From CANJXF01 sp043775015 (GTDB lineage: Bacteria; Verrucomicrobiota; Verrucomicrobiia; Limisphaerales; CANJXF01), in contig JAYVSV010000121.1 of NCBI GenBank assembly GCA_043775015.1, positions 1-40,522 on the forward strand: a stretch of 40,522 bases of DNA, read 5' to 3'. The number at the start of each line of letters is the position of its first letter. Position 1 is the stretch's first letter. The position numbers and the translations under genes are program-made. Under the pieces are notes generated by a model. It was not told the origin of the DNA. It did not search any database and saw only the letters and a program-made list of their open reading frames with translations. This document shows positions 17,708-25,739 of this stretch, piece after piece.

Positions 17708-19053
17708 AACGTTGCCAACTTCTCCCGAATCCTTGTGATCGGCAGGACGTGAAATTTTTCCGGCTGATCGGCCATCGGTCCGGGATCGAGTGTGATTTCG
17801 TTTTGTGTGACGACAAAAACCATGAACGGTGTTCCTTGCGCTTTGACCCGTTTCACAAAGTCTTTGCGTGCCCCATCCCACTCGAGAAAAACACAAATAC
17901 ACCCGCTGATCTGGGTGGCGTGTTGGAGGACCATGTGTTCGAGCGAGTCGAAGTTCTTGTCGCGGCAAATCTGAACGGACGCGAGAATTTCCAACATCTG
18001 CTCGGTGTGCGCGATGCCGCGTCCGGTGGTGAAACAAAAAGCCTGCGGGCCAACAAACATCAGATCGAGCAACGAATCTTGATTCTGAATCGTGTAAGCG
18101 AGCGACGCCGCCACGGAAACCGCTTCCTCGAAAACTTCGCTGTAAGCCAGCGGGCTGAACGTGTCCAAAATCAACGCGTGGCGCACAAAGAATTCATCCT
18201 GAAATTCCTTCACGATCGGTTTGCCCATTTTCGCAAAACTTTTCCAATGAATGCGGCGCAGCGGATCGCCCGGGCGATATTCGCGCAACGAAACGAATTC
18301 CTCAGACTCACCAATCGACGACGCCATGGAAACTCCGCCCTGCTGATATTTCGTGGTGCCGGGCAATTCAAATGCAGGCACGGGATAGCGTTTGGGCAGA
18401 ATCAAAAGTGATTGCGGCGCGGAGATTCGTTTCAGTGAGCGGAACAAACCAAACGGATCGGGCGCAGCGATGGCCACGCTGGAGAAGCGGAGCATGCCGC
18501 GTCGCACGGGCAGCAGTTCGGCCCGGATATTTTGTTCCGCACCGACGGGCAAATCGGGCAGCGCCTGTTCCTCGCTGCGGGCGTGGATATTTTGCGAGAT
18601 GAGCCAGTTCCAGCGGTAAAAATTGTAAGTGCGGTCGAACCAGTTGCGTTTCTCTTCGCCGGGTTCCGGCGTGCTGGCGAATTGCTGGAACGATGGCCGC
18701 GGGTCATTCATTTCCTCAATCACATTCAAGGAGCGTTGCACGCGTCGTGAATTATTTCGAAGCACGAGCGAGTAGGACATCTGTTCTTCGGCAGAGCCAA
18801 ACTTGGGAAGAATTCGTTCGGCGGAAATTGTTTTGCACCCACTCCAGCGGGCAAGGAAGGCGCTTGATAAAATCAGCAAAAACAAAAACGTGAACGTCTG
18901 GTAAGCGAGCGTGGCGTTGGTATCGACACCCAAAGCCGCCGAGGCGAGGGTTGCTCCGAGCACCAGCCAACCGGTGGCGGTGACGCGATGGCGAAACCAG
19001 AATTTGAGCGCAGAGAACGCCCGGTAATTGAGAAACAAATAGCGCTTAAACAT
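17704..19053 (-). CDS. DUF58 domain protein
   Basis: 449 aa. Two hydrophobic helices lie near the N-terminus (TGWLVLGATLASAALGV and FTFLFLLILSSAFLA). The DUF58 hallmark follows at about residues 255-285 (REYRPGDPLRRIHWKSFA), then a von Willebrand A-like region (HALILDTFSP). DUF58 proteins usually pair with MoxR-family ATPases and are thought to help assemble or activate exported or membrane complexes. That fits here: the MoxR gene lies 18 bp upstream and the transglutaminase gene overlaps its stop. Unusually clean ATGA coupling suggests fixed stoichiometry. Family certain, molecular role inferred. Confidence 0.9.
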   Translation of the reverse strand: MFKRYLFLNYRAFSALKFWFRHRVTATGWLVLGATLASAALGVDTNATLAYQTFTFLFLLILSSAFLARWSGCKTISAERILPKFGSAEEQMSYSLVLRNNSRRVQRSLNVIEEMNDPRPSFQQFASTPEPGEEKRNWFDRTYNFYRWNWLISQNIHARSEEQALPDLPVGAEQNIRAELLPVRRGMLRFSSVAIAAPDPFGLFRSLKRISAPQSLLILPKRYPVPAFELPGTTKYQQGGVSMASSIGESEEFVSLREYRPGDPLRRIHWKSFAKMGKPIVKEFQDEFFVRHALILDTFSPLAYSEVFEEAVSVAASLAYTIQNQDSLLDLMFVGPQAFCFTTGRGIAHTEQMLEILASVQICRDKNFDSLEHMVLQHATQISGCICVFLEWDGARKDFVKRVKAQGTPFMVFVVTQNEITLDPGPMADQPEKFHVLPITRIREKLATL

Positions 19054-19071
19054 ACGGCGCTGGGTTGAGGG

Positions 19072-20142
19072 TTAAACGGGAATGGGAATGCGTTTCAAAA
19101 TTTCTTCAACGGCATTGCGTGAAGTGGCTCCGGAAAATTTCGCCTGCGGTTCGAGCACAATGCGATGCGCGATGACCGAGACGGCGATTTCATGGATGTG
19201 TTCCGGGCTGACAAATTCCTGGTCGTCAAACAGCGCGAGCGCTTGCGCCACTTTCATCAAGGCGATCGACGCGCGCGGACTGGCACCCAGTTGAATTCCC
19301 GGCGTGGAACGAGTGGCTGCGACCAGCTTCACGACGTAATGTTTCAGCTCTTCGCTGATACGAATGGCTTGCGCGCCTTCGCGCAATCGCACGACATCTT
19401 CCAGCGTCACGCACGGAGCCACGCTTTCGACGAGGTGATTGGTCTGATGTGAACTGAGCACCGCGACTTCATGTTCGAGGCTGACGTAACCGAGATCAAA
19501 CTGAAGCGCAAAGCGATCCATCTGCGCCTCGGGCAACGGATAGGTGCCGCGAAACTCAATCGGATTTTGCGTCGCGATCACGAAGAACAAATCGGCAAGC
19601 TGCCGGCGTTCGCCTTCGACGCTGACCTGGTTCTCGCCCATCGCTTCGAGCAGGGCGGATTGCGTGCGCGGTGAAGCGCGGTTGATTTCATCGGCGAGCA
19701 AAATATTCGTGAACACCGGGCCTTCGTGGAAAATAAAATTTTGATCGCGCTGATTGAAAACCGAAACGCCCAAAATGTCGGATGGTAATAAATCCGGCGT
19801 GAACTGGATGCGTTTGAAACTGGCGTCAATGGATCGCGCCAGGACCTTGGCCAGAGTCGTTTTGCCGGTGCCGGGATAATCTTCCAGCAACACGTGCCCG
19901 CCGCTGGCCAGGGCCGCGAGAAGCCGGCGAATGGATAACGTCTGGCCTTTCATCACCGATTCGATGCTCGACGAAATTTTTTGATAAACTTCTCGCGGAG
20001 ATAAAGTTGACGAATGCATTTGGTGGTTTGCCGACAGGCGAGGGGAATGTGCCGTGGAACCATTTGTCGTCACAAGCAAATCTCTTTCGTCGCTGGGCGC
20101 GGAAACAATATTTTCCGGCGATGTGGATGGGATGGTTTTCAT
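19072..20142 (-). CDS. MoxR family AAA+ ATPase
   Basis: 356 aa. Walker A is in EDYPGTGKTTLAK, Walker B in ILLADEINRASPRTQ, and sensor 1 in VIATQNPIE; QMDRFALQFDLGY and the C-terminal lid region are also typical. MoxR ATPases act as chaperone-like partners of VWA/DUF58 proteins, and the DUF58 gene follows after 18 bp. The start is uncertain: the first 41 residues are Ser/Thr-rich and not part of the family core, and ATG 20019 (MHSSTLSPREVY) would give a more usual length. Neither start has a ribosome site. It heads the operon, with a 154-bp spacer behind it. Confidence 0.9.
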   Translation of the reverse strand: MKTIPSTSPENIVSAPSDERDLLVTTNGSTAHSPRLSANHQMHSSTLSPREVYQKISSSIESVMKGQTLSIRRLLAALASGGHVLLEDYPGTGKTTLAKVLARSIDASFKRIQFTPDLLPSDILGVSVFNQRDQNFIFHEGPVFTNILLADEINRASPRTQSALLEAMGENQVSVEGERRQLADLFFVIATQNPIEFRGTYPLPEAQMDRFALQFDLGYVSLEHEVAVLSSHQTNHLVESVAPCVTLEDVVRLREGAQAIRISEELKHYVVKLVAATRSTPGIQLGASPRASIALMKVAQALALFDDQEFVSPEHIHEIAVSVIAHRIVLEPQAKFSGATSRNAVEEILKRIPIPV

Positions 20143-20296
20143 ACGTTTGTATTGGGTTCAACAGCGGTTGCGGAAAATGGTTTCTCCGAATTTTGGTGCG
20201 TTTTTATCAGATCCGCAACGTTTCTATGGCAGATAGACCGAAGCTGAAGAAGAGGAATAGAATTCCAACTGTGAACGGAAAAAATTAACAGTTCGA

Positions 20297-21031
20297 TCAC
20301 AGGTGCCGGATACGGCTGCGGTATTTTTCCAGCAGGCGTTCGTTGTGCGTGTCGCCGTTGCTGTTGCTGCTGACGTAAATTTCAGGAGTTGAACCGAGGG
20401 CGATCGCGTTCTCGATCCCCTGCACGACGATCAGGTTCACGATCAGCGCGCCGGTGATGGTGGAGGTTGGGCCGACTCGTGTGGGCAGTCCGCTTATTTC
20501 CAAGCACGCATCCCCAGAGATGCCGCAGTTGTCGATCGCCAGATCGGAAACTTCGGCAAGATTTTTACCGGAGGAGTGTCGCGAGGGCCAATCGCGGGCA
20601 TGGGCGTGATTAGTGATGGCAACGACTTTCAATCCGCGCGCGCGCGCGGCCAAAGCGAGTTCAATGGGCACGGCATTGCGTCCGGAATTTGAGGCGATGA
20701 TCAGCACGTCGCCCGCAGCGACGGGATATATTGCCAACAACCGCTCGGCATAACCTTCAAGCCGCTCGATCTCGGTGGATTTGCTGGCGTTTTCGTGAAG
20801 CATCAACTTGGGATCGAGCATCGGCACGGCGTGAGCGAGGCCGCCGGCGCGATAAAAAATTTCCTCAGCCAACATGTGCGAATGGCCGGTTCCAAACGCG
20901 TAGAGACCACGGTCGTTGGCCAAAGCCTGGCCGAGCCACCTGGCGGCTTGTTCGATGGCGCTGCGTTGGGTGGAGCAGACTGCGTCCAGTTGTTGCCGGA
21001 CGATGGTGACGTATTGATCAAAAGCATTCAT
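20297..21031 (-). CDS. SIS domain protein (UPF0309-like)
   Basis: 244 aa. A sugar isomerase (SIS) fold is shown by GLYAFGTGHSHMLAEE near the N-terminus and by the phosphosugar-binding loop IASNSGRNAVPIE, which I associate with the UPF0309 group. Such proteins bind phosphosugars, and relatives include isomerases, etherases and sensory domains. No catalytic glutamate of the MurQ type could be assigned by eye. It is the last gene of the operon and its start overlaps the kinase stop by ATGA. A role on the GlcNAc-phosphate made by that kinase is a reasonable inference. The product is cytosolic, with no signal peptide. Confidence 0.85.
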   Translation of the reverse strand: MNAFDQYVTIVRQQLDAVCSTQRSAIEQAARWLGQALANDRGLYAFGTGHSHMLAEEIFYRAGGLAHAVPMLDPKLMLHENASKSTEIERLEGYAERLLAIYPVAAGDVLIIASNSGRNAVPIELALAARARGLKVVAITNHAHARDWPSRHSSGKNLAEVSDLAIDNCGISGDACLEISGLPTRVGPTSTITGALIVNLIVVQGIENAIALGSTPEIYVSSNSNGDTHNERLLEKYRSRIRHL

Positions 21032-22029
21032 GAGTTGGTGATAATTTTTTTCGCTGCGAAATCATGATGCGACTGGCGCAAATTTTTGATGAACGCCGGG
21101 GTCGCGAGTAAGCCACCCGCTTCGATGGCCATAAGTGCGGCACCGAGTAACGGACGCAATAGTGGTGCGGCAAGTTTTACGTGATGTTCGCGATTCATCT
21201 CAGCGACGAGACTGTCGTGCACGATGTTGTTCTTTTCCAAAACACTGCCAGCAAGGAACAGCGGCAAGGGACTAATTTTCAACTGCGCACGTTTTACAGT
21301 CGCTAAAGTTTGTGCGGCTAATTCCCGTCCACCGCGACGGCAAATTTCCTGAAAAACTTCGTCTTCCGAAGCATGTTGAGAAAGAAAGCTAGCCAACGCC
21401 GCAAATTTATCTTTCGGGTATTTCGCGTGGTAAACGATAGGGATAATGTCGCTCAGTTCTTTCACGCAAAAAAACTGACAGATGGCTGCGGTCAAGCAGG
21501 TCTTGGGTCCCAAACCTTCAACGTCCGCGATGGCGGCTTTGGTAGATTCGAGCGCAATCCACCATGCGCTCCCGGCATCGCCGAAAATATGACCCCAACC
21601 TCCGCCTTGCGAGAAAACAGCAGATTCGTTGCGTGCGAGAATGATTGAACCGGTTCCGGCAATGATCAGAACGCCTGGCTGACTAAGACACGCGCCGTGA
21701 TAAGCGGTAAGGCAATCGCCGACTAATCGCGTTTGAGCAAGTGGAGTGATGCCGCCGCAAAGTTGTTTTTTTTCAGTGTCGGTGGAATCAATGAAAAGCG
21801 CAGCGCTGCCAATCACAAAATTTTCAACGTGACTGGCGGCGGCGAGTTGAAGGTTTAATGTTTGAACGAGTTCCTTGAGGCTCCGGCGGGCGCGAGTCAA
21901 TCCGCCACCATGAAAATTAAGCGAACCGGATTGCGCCGTGGCCACGACCTGTCCAGCAGCATTTACAGCAACGCCATAACTGTGGGTGCCGCCGCCGTCG
22001 ATGCCAATGAACAGGCGTTGATCGTTCAT
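21028..22029 (-). CDS. BadF/BadG-type N-acetylglucosamine kinase-like ATPase
   Basis: 333 aa from ATG 22029; the longer frame extends into the GNAT gene and is not needed. The first phosphate loop is FIGIDGGGTHSYGVAV, the second is in LIIAGTGSIILARN, and GGGWGHIFGDAGSAWW is the usual GlcNAc-kinase stretch. The protein resembles eukaryotic NAGK and bacterial BadF-family hexosamine kinases of the ASKHA fold, and should phosphorylate free GlcNAc or a related amino sugar with ATP in the cytosol. It overlaps the SIS gene start (ATGA) and lies 80 bp after the GNAT gene. Its presence beside a PTS-type permease is notable, because a working PTS would deliver sugar already phosphorylated. Confidence 0.87.
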   Translation of the reverse strand: MNDQRLFIGIDGGGTHSYGVAVNAAGQVVATAQSGSLNFHGGGLTRARRSLKELVQTLNLQLAAASHVENFVIGSAALFIDSTDTEKKQLCGGITPLAQTRLVGDCLTAYHGACLSQPGVLIIAGTGSIILARNESAVFSQGGGWGHIFGDAGSAWWIALESTKAAIADVEGLGPKTCLTAAICQFFCVKELSDIIPIVYHAKYPKDKFAALASFLSQHASEDEVFQEICRRGGRELAAQTLATVKRAQLKISPLPLFLAGSVLEKNNIVHDSLVAEMNREHHVKLAAPLLRPLLGAALMAIEAGGLLATPAFIKNLRQSHHDFAAKKIITNS

Positions 22030-22109
22030 GCGAATATTATTTGTGGTGACCCGGCTGTATTGTCGAGTCTGAGTCGAACGATTCTGCCAGAGCGGGAAAA
22101 ATTCGAGAT

Positions 22110-22733
22110 TTATTTGTTCAAACGGTATCCGAGATACAGCACACCTTTGTTGCGGGCGAGTTCCGTGAATCCAAGTTTGCGATAGAACTTTTCGGCCCGC
22201 GCATTGTCTTCGCCAAGGCCGAGGTGACATCCGGGTGAGCCTTTTGCGGCGAGAGCGGCGAGCAACGTGTGCATCATATCAACTCCGAGACCGTGACCCT
22301 GGGCGCGGGACAGCAAATCGATATGCGCATGGGACGGATATTGATCGTAAGGTTCAGGCAGAAACATGTCGGGATGATAGTATTCGTAGTAAAGCTTTTG
22401 CGTGGGAGTCCACTGGTTGGGATCGCCGGTCGGTTTGGGAAATTCGGCATGGATGGGAGGCAGCCATTTCGAGATATACGCGTCGAGAAAACGATGCGAG
22501 TCGAGCGCGCCGAGAAGGTAACCGCACACACCCTGATCGTCTTCGAGAACGAAAGCCAGGTCAGGCTCCATTGCGAGGTAAGGGCCGACAAAAATCCGGC
22601 CGAGGGCGCGAGGATCGTCCCGGTAAATGTGCGCCGCGCCGCGACCGCTGTCGCCGGTTTGCACGCAGATGTCGTAAGCGGCGGGTTCATCGCGCGGTTC
22701 AGCGCGTCGGAGTTTGAAGGGTGCGGGTATCAT
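22110..22733 (-). CDS. GNAT acetyltransferase resembling the O-GlcNAcase HAT domain
   Basis: 207 aa from ATG 22733, which overlaps the GH84 stop as ATGA; upstream in-frame sequence lies inside that gene. From memory of the human O-GlcNAcase C-terminus, several blocks correspond: FVLEDDQGVCGYLLG against FVLEDEDGICGYALG, then ISKWLPPIHAEFPKPTGD, the KGSPGC region and AEKFYRKLGF near the end. The acetyl-CoA pyrophosphate loop QxxGxG is intact at residues 145-150 (QGHGLG), whereas the human domain lacks it. The bacterial protein may therefore be an active acetyltransferase. Possible substrates are glucosamine or another amino sugar released in the same pathway; this is inference. No signal peptide, so cytosolic. 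Confidence 0.88.
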   Translation of the reverse strand: MIPAPFKLRRAEPRDEPAAYDICVQTGDSGRGAAHIYRDDPRALGRIFVGPYLAMEPDLAFVLEDDQGVCGYLLGALDSHRFLDAYISKWLPPIHAEFPKPTGDPNQWTPTQKLYYEYYHPDMFLPEPYDQYPSHAHIDLLSRAQGHGLGVDMMHTLLAALAAKGSPGCHLGLGEDNARAEKFYRKLGFTELARNKGVLYLGYRLNK

Positions 22734-24100
22734 AATGTTTTTTCGGTGAGCGAGAGACGGTGGTTGAACGCGCCATCGGCATCCATCGGTAGAAGTCGTT
22801 GCAAGGTGGCAACGAAACCGCCGCGATAAATGCCGGTACGAAAATGAGGCGTCAAATATTTTTTGTTGTCGTCCGGTTTGGATTCCAGCCAGTCGAGATA
22901 AAGCCTGAGCAACTGAAGTTCCTCGTTTAACTCCCACGCGTGCCGGAGCAGTCCGTAGAAAAGATCGCGATTCAGCAGCGTCGGCATTTTTTGAAAAAAG
23001 ACGTCGTAATCGGCGATGAATTTTCGGAAAGCGCCGACGGCGTCCTTGTTTCCATCTGGCGAGGAACAGAACGATTTTTTTAGCGCGGAAATGGAAGCAT
23101 TGCCCGCATCGCCAAATTGGTCGGGCAGATACAAACAATCAGCCAACCGCTCGACTTCCTGCATAGTGATCGCCGCGCCTGCGGTCGTCCATTCGCGGTG
23201 CCATTCGGGCAAAGCAGCTTTGAAAGCGTCGCGCGGATTGTAATCGGCTTTCGTGCTGGCGTAAGCAGCGAGGGTATGAATTGGGATGAAGTTCGCTTCG
23301 AATTCGCAATTTGGATTAGTCAGAATGCCCGCGAGTTCGTCGCGCAACGCCAACGTTCGTCCGGAATAAGGCCCAAGATAAATCCGGCGCAGGTCGTAGT
23401 CGTTCGCGTGAATGTTGTCCCAAAGAATCGGCTTGCGCTGAATGACTCCGCGCAATTCGCGAATGGATTCCACGCTGATGGTTTCGGAAACAATCTCTGG
23501 GCCGGTCCAGAAAAAGCCAATTTTCGGATCCAACGCCTCGCCTAGCCTGCGCAGGTAAGGCGACTTCGCGACCGAAGGTTCCGCTTTGCGTCCGCAATAT
23601 TGCGTTGGGCAAAAAATCAGGCTGATCGTTTTTTTTGAATTCTCGAGGATATGGAGCAGCGCGTTGGAAGTTTCGGCCTGTTCCTGCGCGACCGAAGCGG
23701 GGTCTTCGACCATGCGACTTGCCAGAGTGACATCGAGGTCGTCGTAGAGAATGGCAAAATGTTCGCAACCCAAATGCAAAAGCTGTTCTGCCTTGGCAAA
23801 CAACGCGGGCGCATCCTGCGGGTTGGCTTGATTGAAATCCAAGCCGGGTGCGAGGGCGTAAAGAAATCGGATGTTCCGCTCTCGGCAATCGTGAATCAGA
23901 GCTTTCAGTTCGGAGGCTTCCGTCGAGTCATAAAGTTCGCGCCAACGCATCCGATGTTTGAGATCATCTTTGGGTGCGTAAAGATACGTGTTGAGACCCC
24001 ATTGTTGCATCCAGCCAAAGAGACGGCGACGTTGGGTGAGCGACCACGGTTTGCCGTAAAAACCTTCCGCCACTCCGCAGATGAATGGGTTGGAGTTCAT
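22730..24100 (-). CDS. GH84 beta-N-acetylglucosaminidase (O-GlcNAcase-like)
   Basis: 456 aa from ATG 24100, which shares its A with the permease stop (TAATG). The N-terminus (GVAEGFYGKPWSL, YLYAPKDDLKHRMRWRE) is very close to human O-GlcNAcase as I remember it. The catalytic aspartate pair is Asp120-Asp121 in LYDDLD, equivalent to human Asp174/175. FCPTQYCG, PILWDNIHANDYD and NPNCEFEANF complete the active-site blocks. The C-terminal helical part with RGGFVATLQRLLP matches the human stalk region, without the long disordered insert. It should remove beta-linked GlcNAc by substrate-assisted catalysis. No signal peptide is present, so it acts in the cytosol, unlike the exported GH84 enzymes of gut bacteria. 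Its immediate partner is the GNAT gene, overlapping by four bases. Confidence 0.92.
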   Translation of the reverse strand: MNSNPFICGVAEGFYGKPWSLTQRRRLFGWMQQWGLNTYLYAPKDDLKHRMRWRELYDSTEASELKALIHDCRERNIRFLYALAPGLDFNQANPQDAPALFAKAEQLLHLGCEHFAILYDDLDVTLASRMVEDPASVAQEQAETSNALLHILENSKKTISLIFCPTQYCGRKAEPSVAKSPYLRRLGEALDPKIGFFWTGPEIVSETISVESIRELRGVIQRKPILWDNIHANDYDLRRIYLGPYSGRTLALRDELAGILTNPNCEFEANFIPIHTLAAYASTKADYNPRDAFKAALPEWHREWTTAGAAITMQEVERLADCLYLPDQFGDAGNASISALKKSFCSSPDGNKDAVGAFRKFIADYDVFFQKMPTLLNRDLFYGLLRHAWELNEELQLLRLYLDWLESKPDDNKKYLTPHFRTGIYRGGFVATLQRLLPMDADGAFNHRLSLTEKTL

Positions 24101-25365
24101 TAGTTGATCACGGCGGTGTGTGCCCCGCCGTGCGCATGGCTGGCCGCTTTCAAACGCTGCCGTTCTGCGGCTTTGGCAAACGGATAATAAACCGCCATGG
24201 CAATTAGAATTGAAACCACGCCCCAGACCGCCGCTCTCCAATCGCCGCCGGACATGAGGTAATGCCCGATGATCGGCGGAGTGGTCCAAGGCACGTTGAT
24301 AAATGGTTTGTTGATCAGTCCCCAATTCATCAACAGGTAGCTCCCGGTCGTCAAAATCAGCGCGTTGAGTATGTAGGGGATCATAAAAATTGGATTCAGC
24401 ACGATAGGGAACCCGAAGAAAATAGGCTCGTTAATCTGAAAAATCTGGGTGGGCAGTGAGATGCGGCTGACTTTGCGATAACCTGGATCCTTTGAGTTAA
24501 TCATGACTAAGGCCAGGGCAATCGTTGCTCCAGTCCCACCGACATTGACGAACGTGGTAAAAAATCCGGTGGCCGTGATATAGGGCAATGGCTGATGTTG
24601 CGTCATGGCTTCAACATTCAGCGCGAGGTATTGGAGAAAAATCGGAGCGACGATGGCGTCTATGGCATTGTCGCCATTGATGCCGACCGACCAGAGCATT
24701 GTCACGAGGAAGGCATAAACCAGAATGCCGGGCAGCGTGTTCAATGCGAAAACCAGCGGCTTGAAAGCGGTTTGCACAAGGTGATCAATATCGACGCCTA
24801 ATACAAAACGGATCACCCAGAAAACGACTACGAGAAAAAACAGCGGCGTCAGCGAAACAAACGATTCGTAAACCACCGCCGGCACGCTGTCGGGCATTTT
24901 GATGACAAAGTTTTTGTCGGTGAAAAACTTTTGAACCCGGACCGTGATCAGTGCGATGAGAATCGCGGTGAACAGCCCTTTCGAACCGAGGCCGTCCATG
25001 TTAAGCGTCAAATCTTTGAGATTGATCTGGGTCATTAGAAATACGGTAGTGGCCATTGTGGCGCTGACAATGGCTTCCTGTTTAAGCTGTTTTCCAAGAT
25101 CGTAGGCAACGAAAAAGCAGGCAAAAACCGCCAGCAAACCAAAGGTGGCTGTCACCGGAATTTGTAAAAGCTGGAGATACGGCGCAACCCTGGCCTCCCA
25201 ACCGGGAATTGGCAGCGAAGTCGCGACTAAAAAAAGCCCTCCGATGATGGTCAAGGGAACGATCGAAACCATCCCGGCGCGAATGGCCGACAAGTAAGTG
25301 TTCTCGCTCAGCTTCATTAACGCCGGCACGAGATATTTATTCAGAAATCCAGTTGCTCGATCCAC
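24100..25365 (-). CDS. PTS EIIC-like sugar permease, cellobiose/lactose family, orphan
   Basis: 421 aa from GTG 25365, chosen because AGGAGG lies four bases upstream and the family's N-terminus (FLNKYLVPALMKLSEN) then follows directly; a TTG at 25407 would add 14 residues. About ten hydrophobic helices are visible. The conserved block INEPIFFGFPIVLNP (Glu313) is typical of CelB/ChbC-type EIIC. At the place where I expect GIHG in this family, the sequence reads GING (Asn230). No EIIA, EIIB, HPr or EI gene is in the window, and no such domain is fused. Being first in an operon with a GH84 hydrolase and a separate kinase, it probably imports a GlcNAc-containing disaccharide or glycoside. Whether it still phosphorylates is doubtful. 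Confidence 0.88.
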   Translation of the reverse strand: MDRATGFLNKYLVPALMKLSENTYLSAIRAGMVSIVPLTIIGGLFLVATSLPIPGWEARVAPYLQLLQIPVTATFGLLAVFACFFVAYDLGKQLKQEAIVSATMATTVFLMTQINLKDLTLNMDGLGSKGLFTAILIALITVRVQKFFTDKNFVIKMPDSVPAVVYESFVSLTPLFFLVVVFWVIRFVLGVDIDHLVQTAFKPLVFALNTLPGILVYAFLVTMLWSVGINGDNAIDAIVAPIFLQYLALNVEAMTQHQPLPYITATGFFTTFVNVGGTGATIALALVMINSKDPGYRKVSRISLPTQIFQINEPIFFGFPIVLNPIFMIPYILNALILTTGSYLLMNWGLINKPFINVPWTTPPIIGHYLMSGGDWRAAVWGVVSILIAMAVYYPFAKAAERQRLKAASHAHGGAHTAVIN

Positions 25366-25369
25366 ATGG

Positions 25370-25375
25370 CCTCCT
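25370..25375 (-). promoter_or_regulatory. Strong Shine-Dalgarno of the EIIC gene
   Basis: AGGAGG on the minus strand, four bases before GTG 25365. It is one of the few clear ribosome sites in a window where most genes have none, and it decides the start of the permease. Confidence 0.75.
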
Positions 25376-25410
25376 AATTTAATTTTGAACTGTTGAATTT
25401 CTGGCAAAGA

Positions 25411-25440
25411 AACTCATTGGGAGCGCTGCGTGAATGAGTT
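25411..25440. promoter_or_regulatory. Candidate operator dyad upstream of the EIIC operon
   Basis: AACTCATT (25411-25418) and AATGAGTT (25433-25440) are perfect 8-bp inverted repeats spaced by 14 bases, with AGCGCT in the spacer. The dyad lies 46-75 bases before the permease start, where a repressor or activator could bind. No regulator gene is in the operon, so the identity of any binding protein is unknown. Confidence 0.4.
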
Positions 25441-25683
25441 CATTAAATCTTAATTTTTTTTTGCGAAGCGGAACGATAATATTACATGGCATGACTCCGA
25501 CTTTGTCCCGTCCCGGCGAATAATGTCAAGCGCGTGACGGAATTCACCGTAAATATTCTTCTGCGACGAACGGAATCTAAATCTTGGATTGCGTTTCGTC
25601 CGCCGTCTGGAACCCCAATTCGTGCTTTGCCGACTCGGTTTTCGTGCAGCTGAAAATGAATGAAAAAGTTTGCGAAGAGGGCG

Positions 25684-25712
25684 TTGACACGTGACTTTTC
25701 CCTGATTAGTCT
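25684..25712 (+). promoter_or_regulatory. Possible sigma-70 type promoter of the MreC-like gene
   Basis: A perfect -35 TTGACA (25684-25689) is followed after 17 bases by TAGTCT (25707-25712), a weak -10. It would place transcription start about 20 bases before ATG 25740. Confidence 0.35.
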
Positions 25713-25739
25713 CAGCGCACATTTAACACATAAAATAAC

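Larger units (their letters stand above)
25366..25739. other. Divergent intergenic region between EIIC operon and MreC-like gene
   Basis: 374 bp with no credible gene. It holds the EIIC ribosome site, a dyad at 25411-25440 and a possible promoter at 25684-25712, each listed separately. The remainder is unremarkable apart from a run of nine T at 25452-25460. Confidence 0.5.

Noticed and set aside
22734..23138. Upstream extension of the GNAT gene
   Set aside because: It lies inside the GH84 gene; the ATGA-coupled start at 22733 fits the domain boundaries.
25450..25722. 90-aa reading frame on the minus strand
   Set aside because: It is basic, Ser/Arg-rich and without motif, and covers the divergent promoter region.
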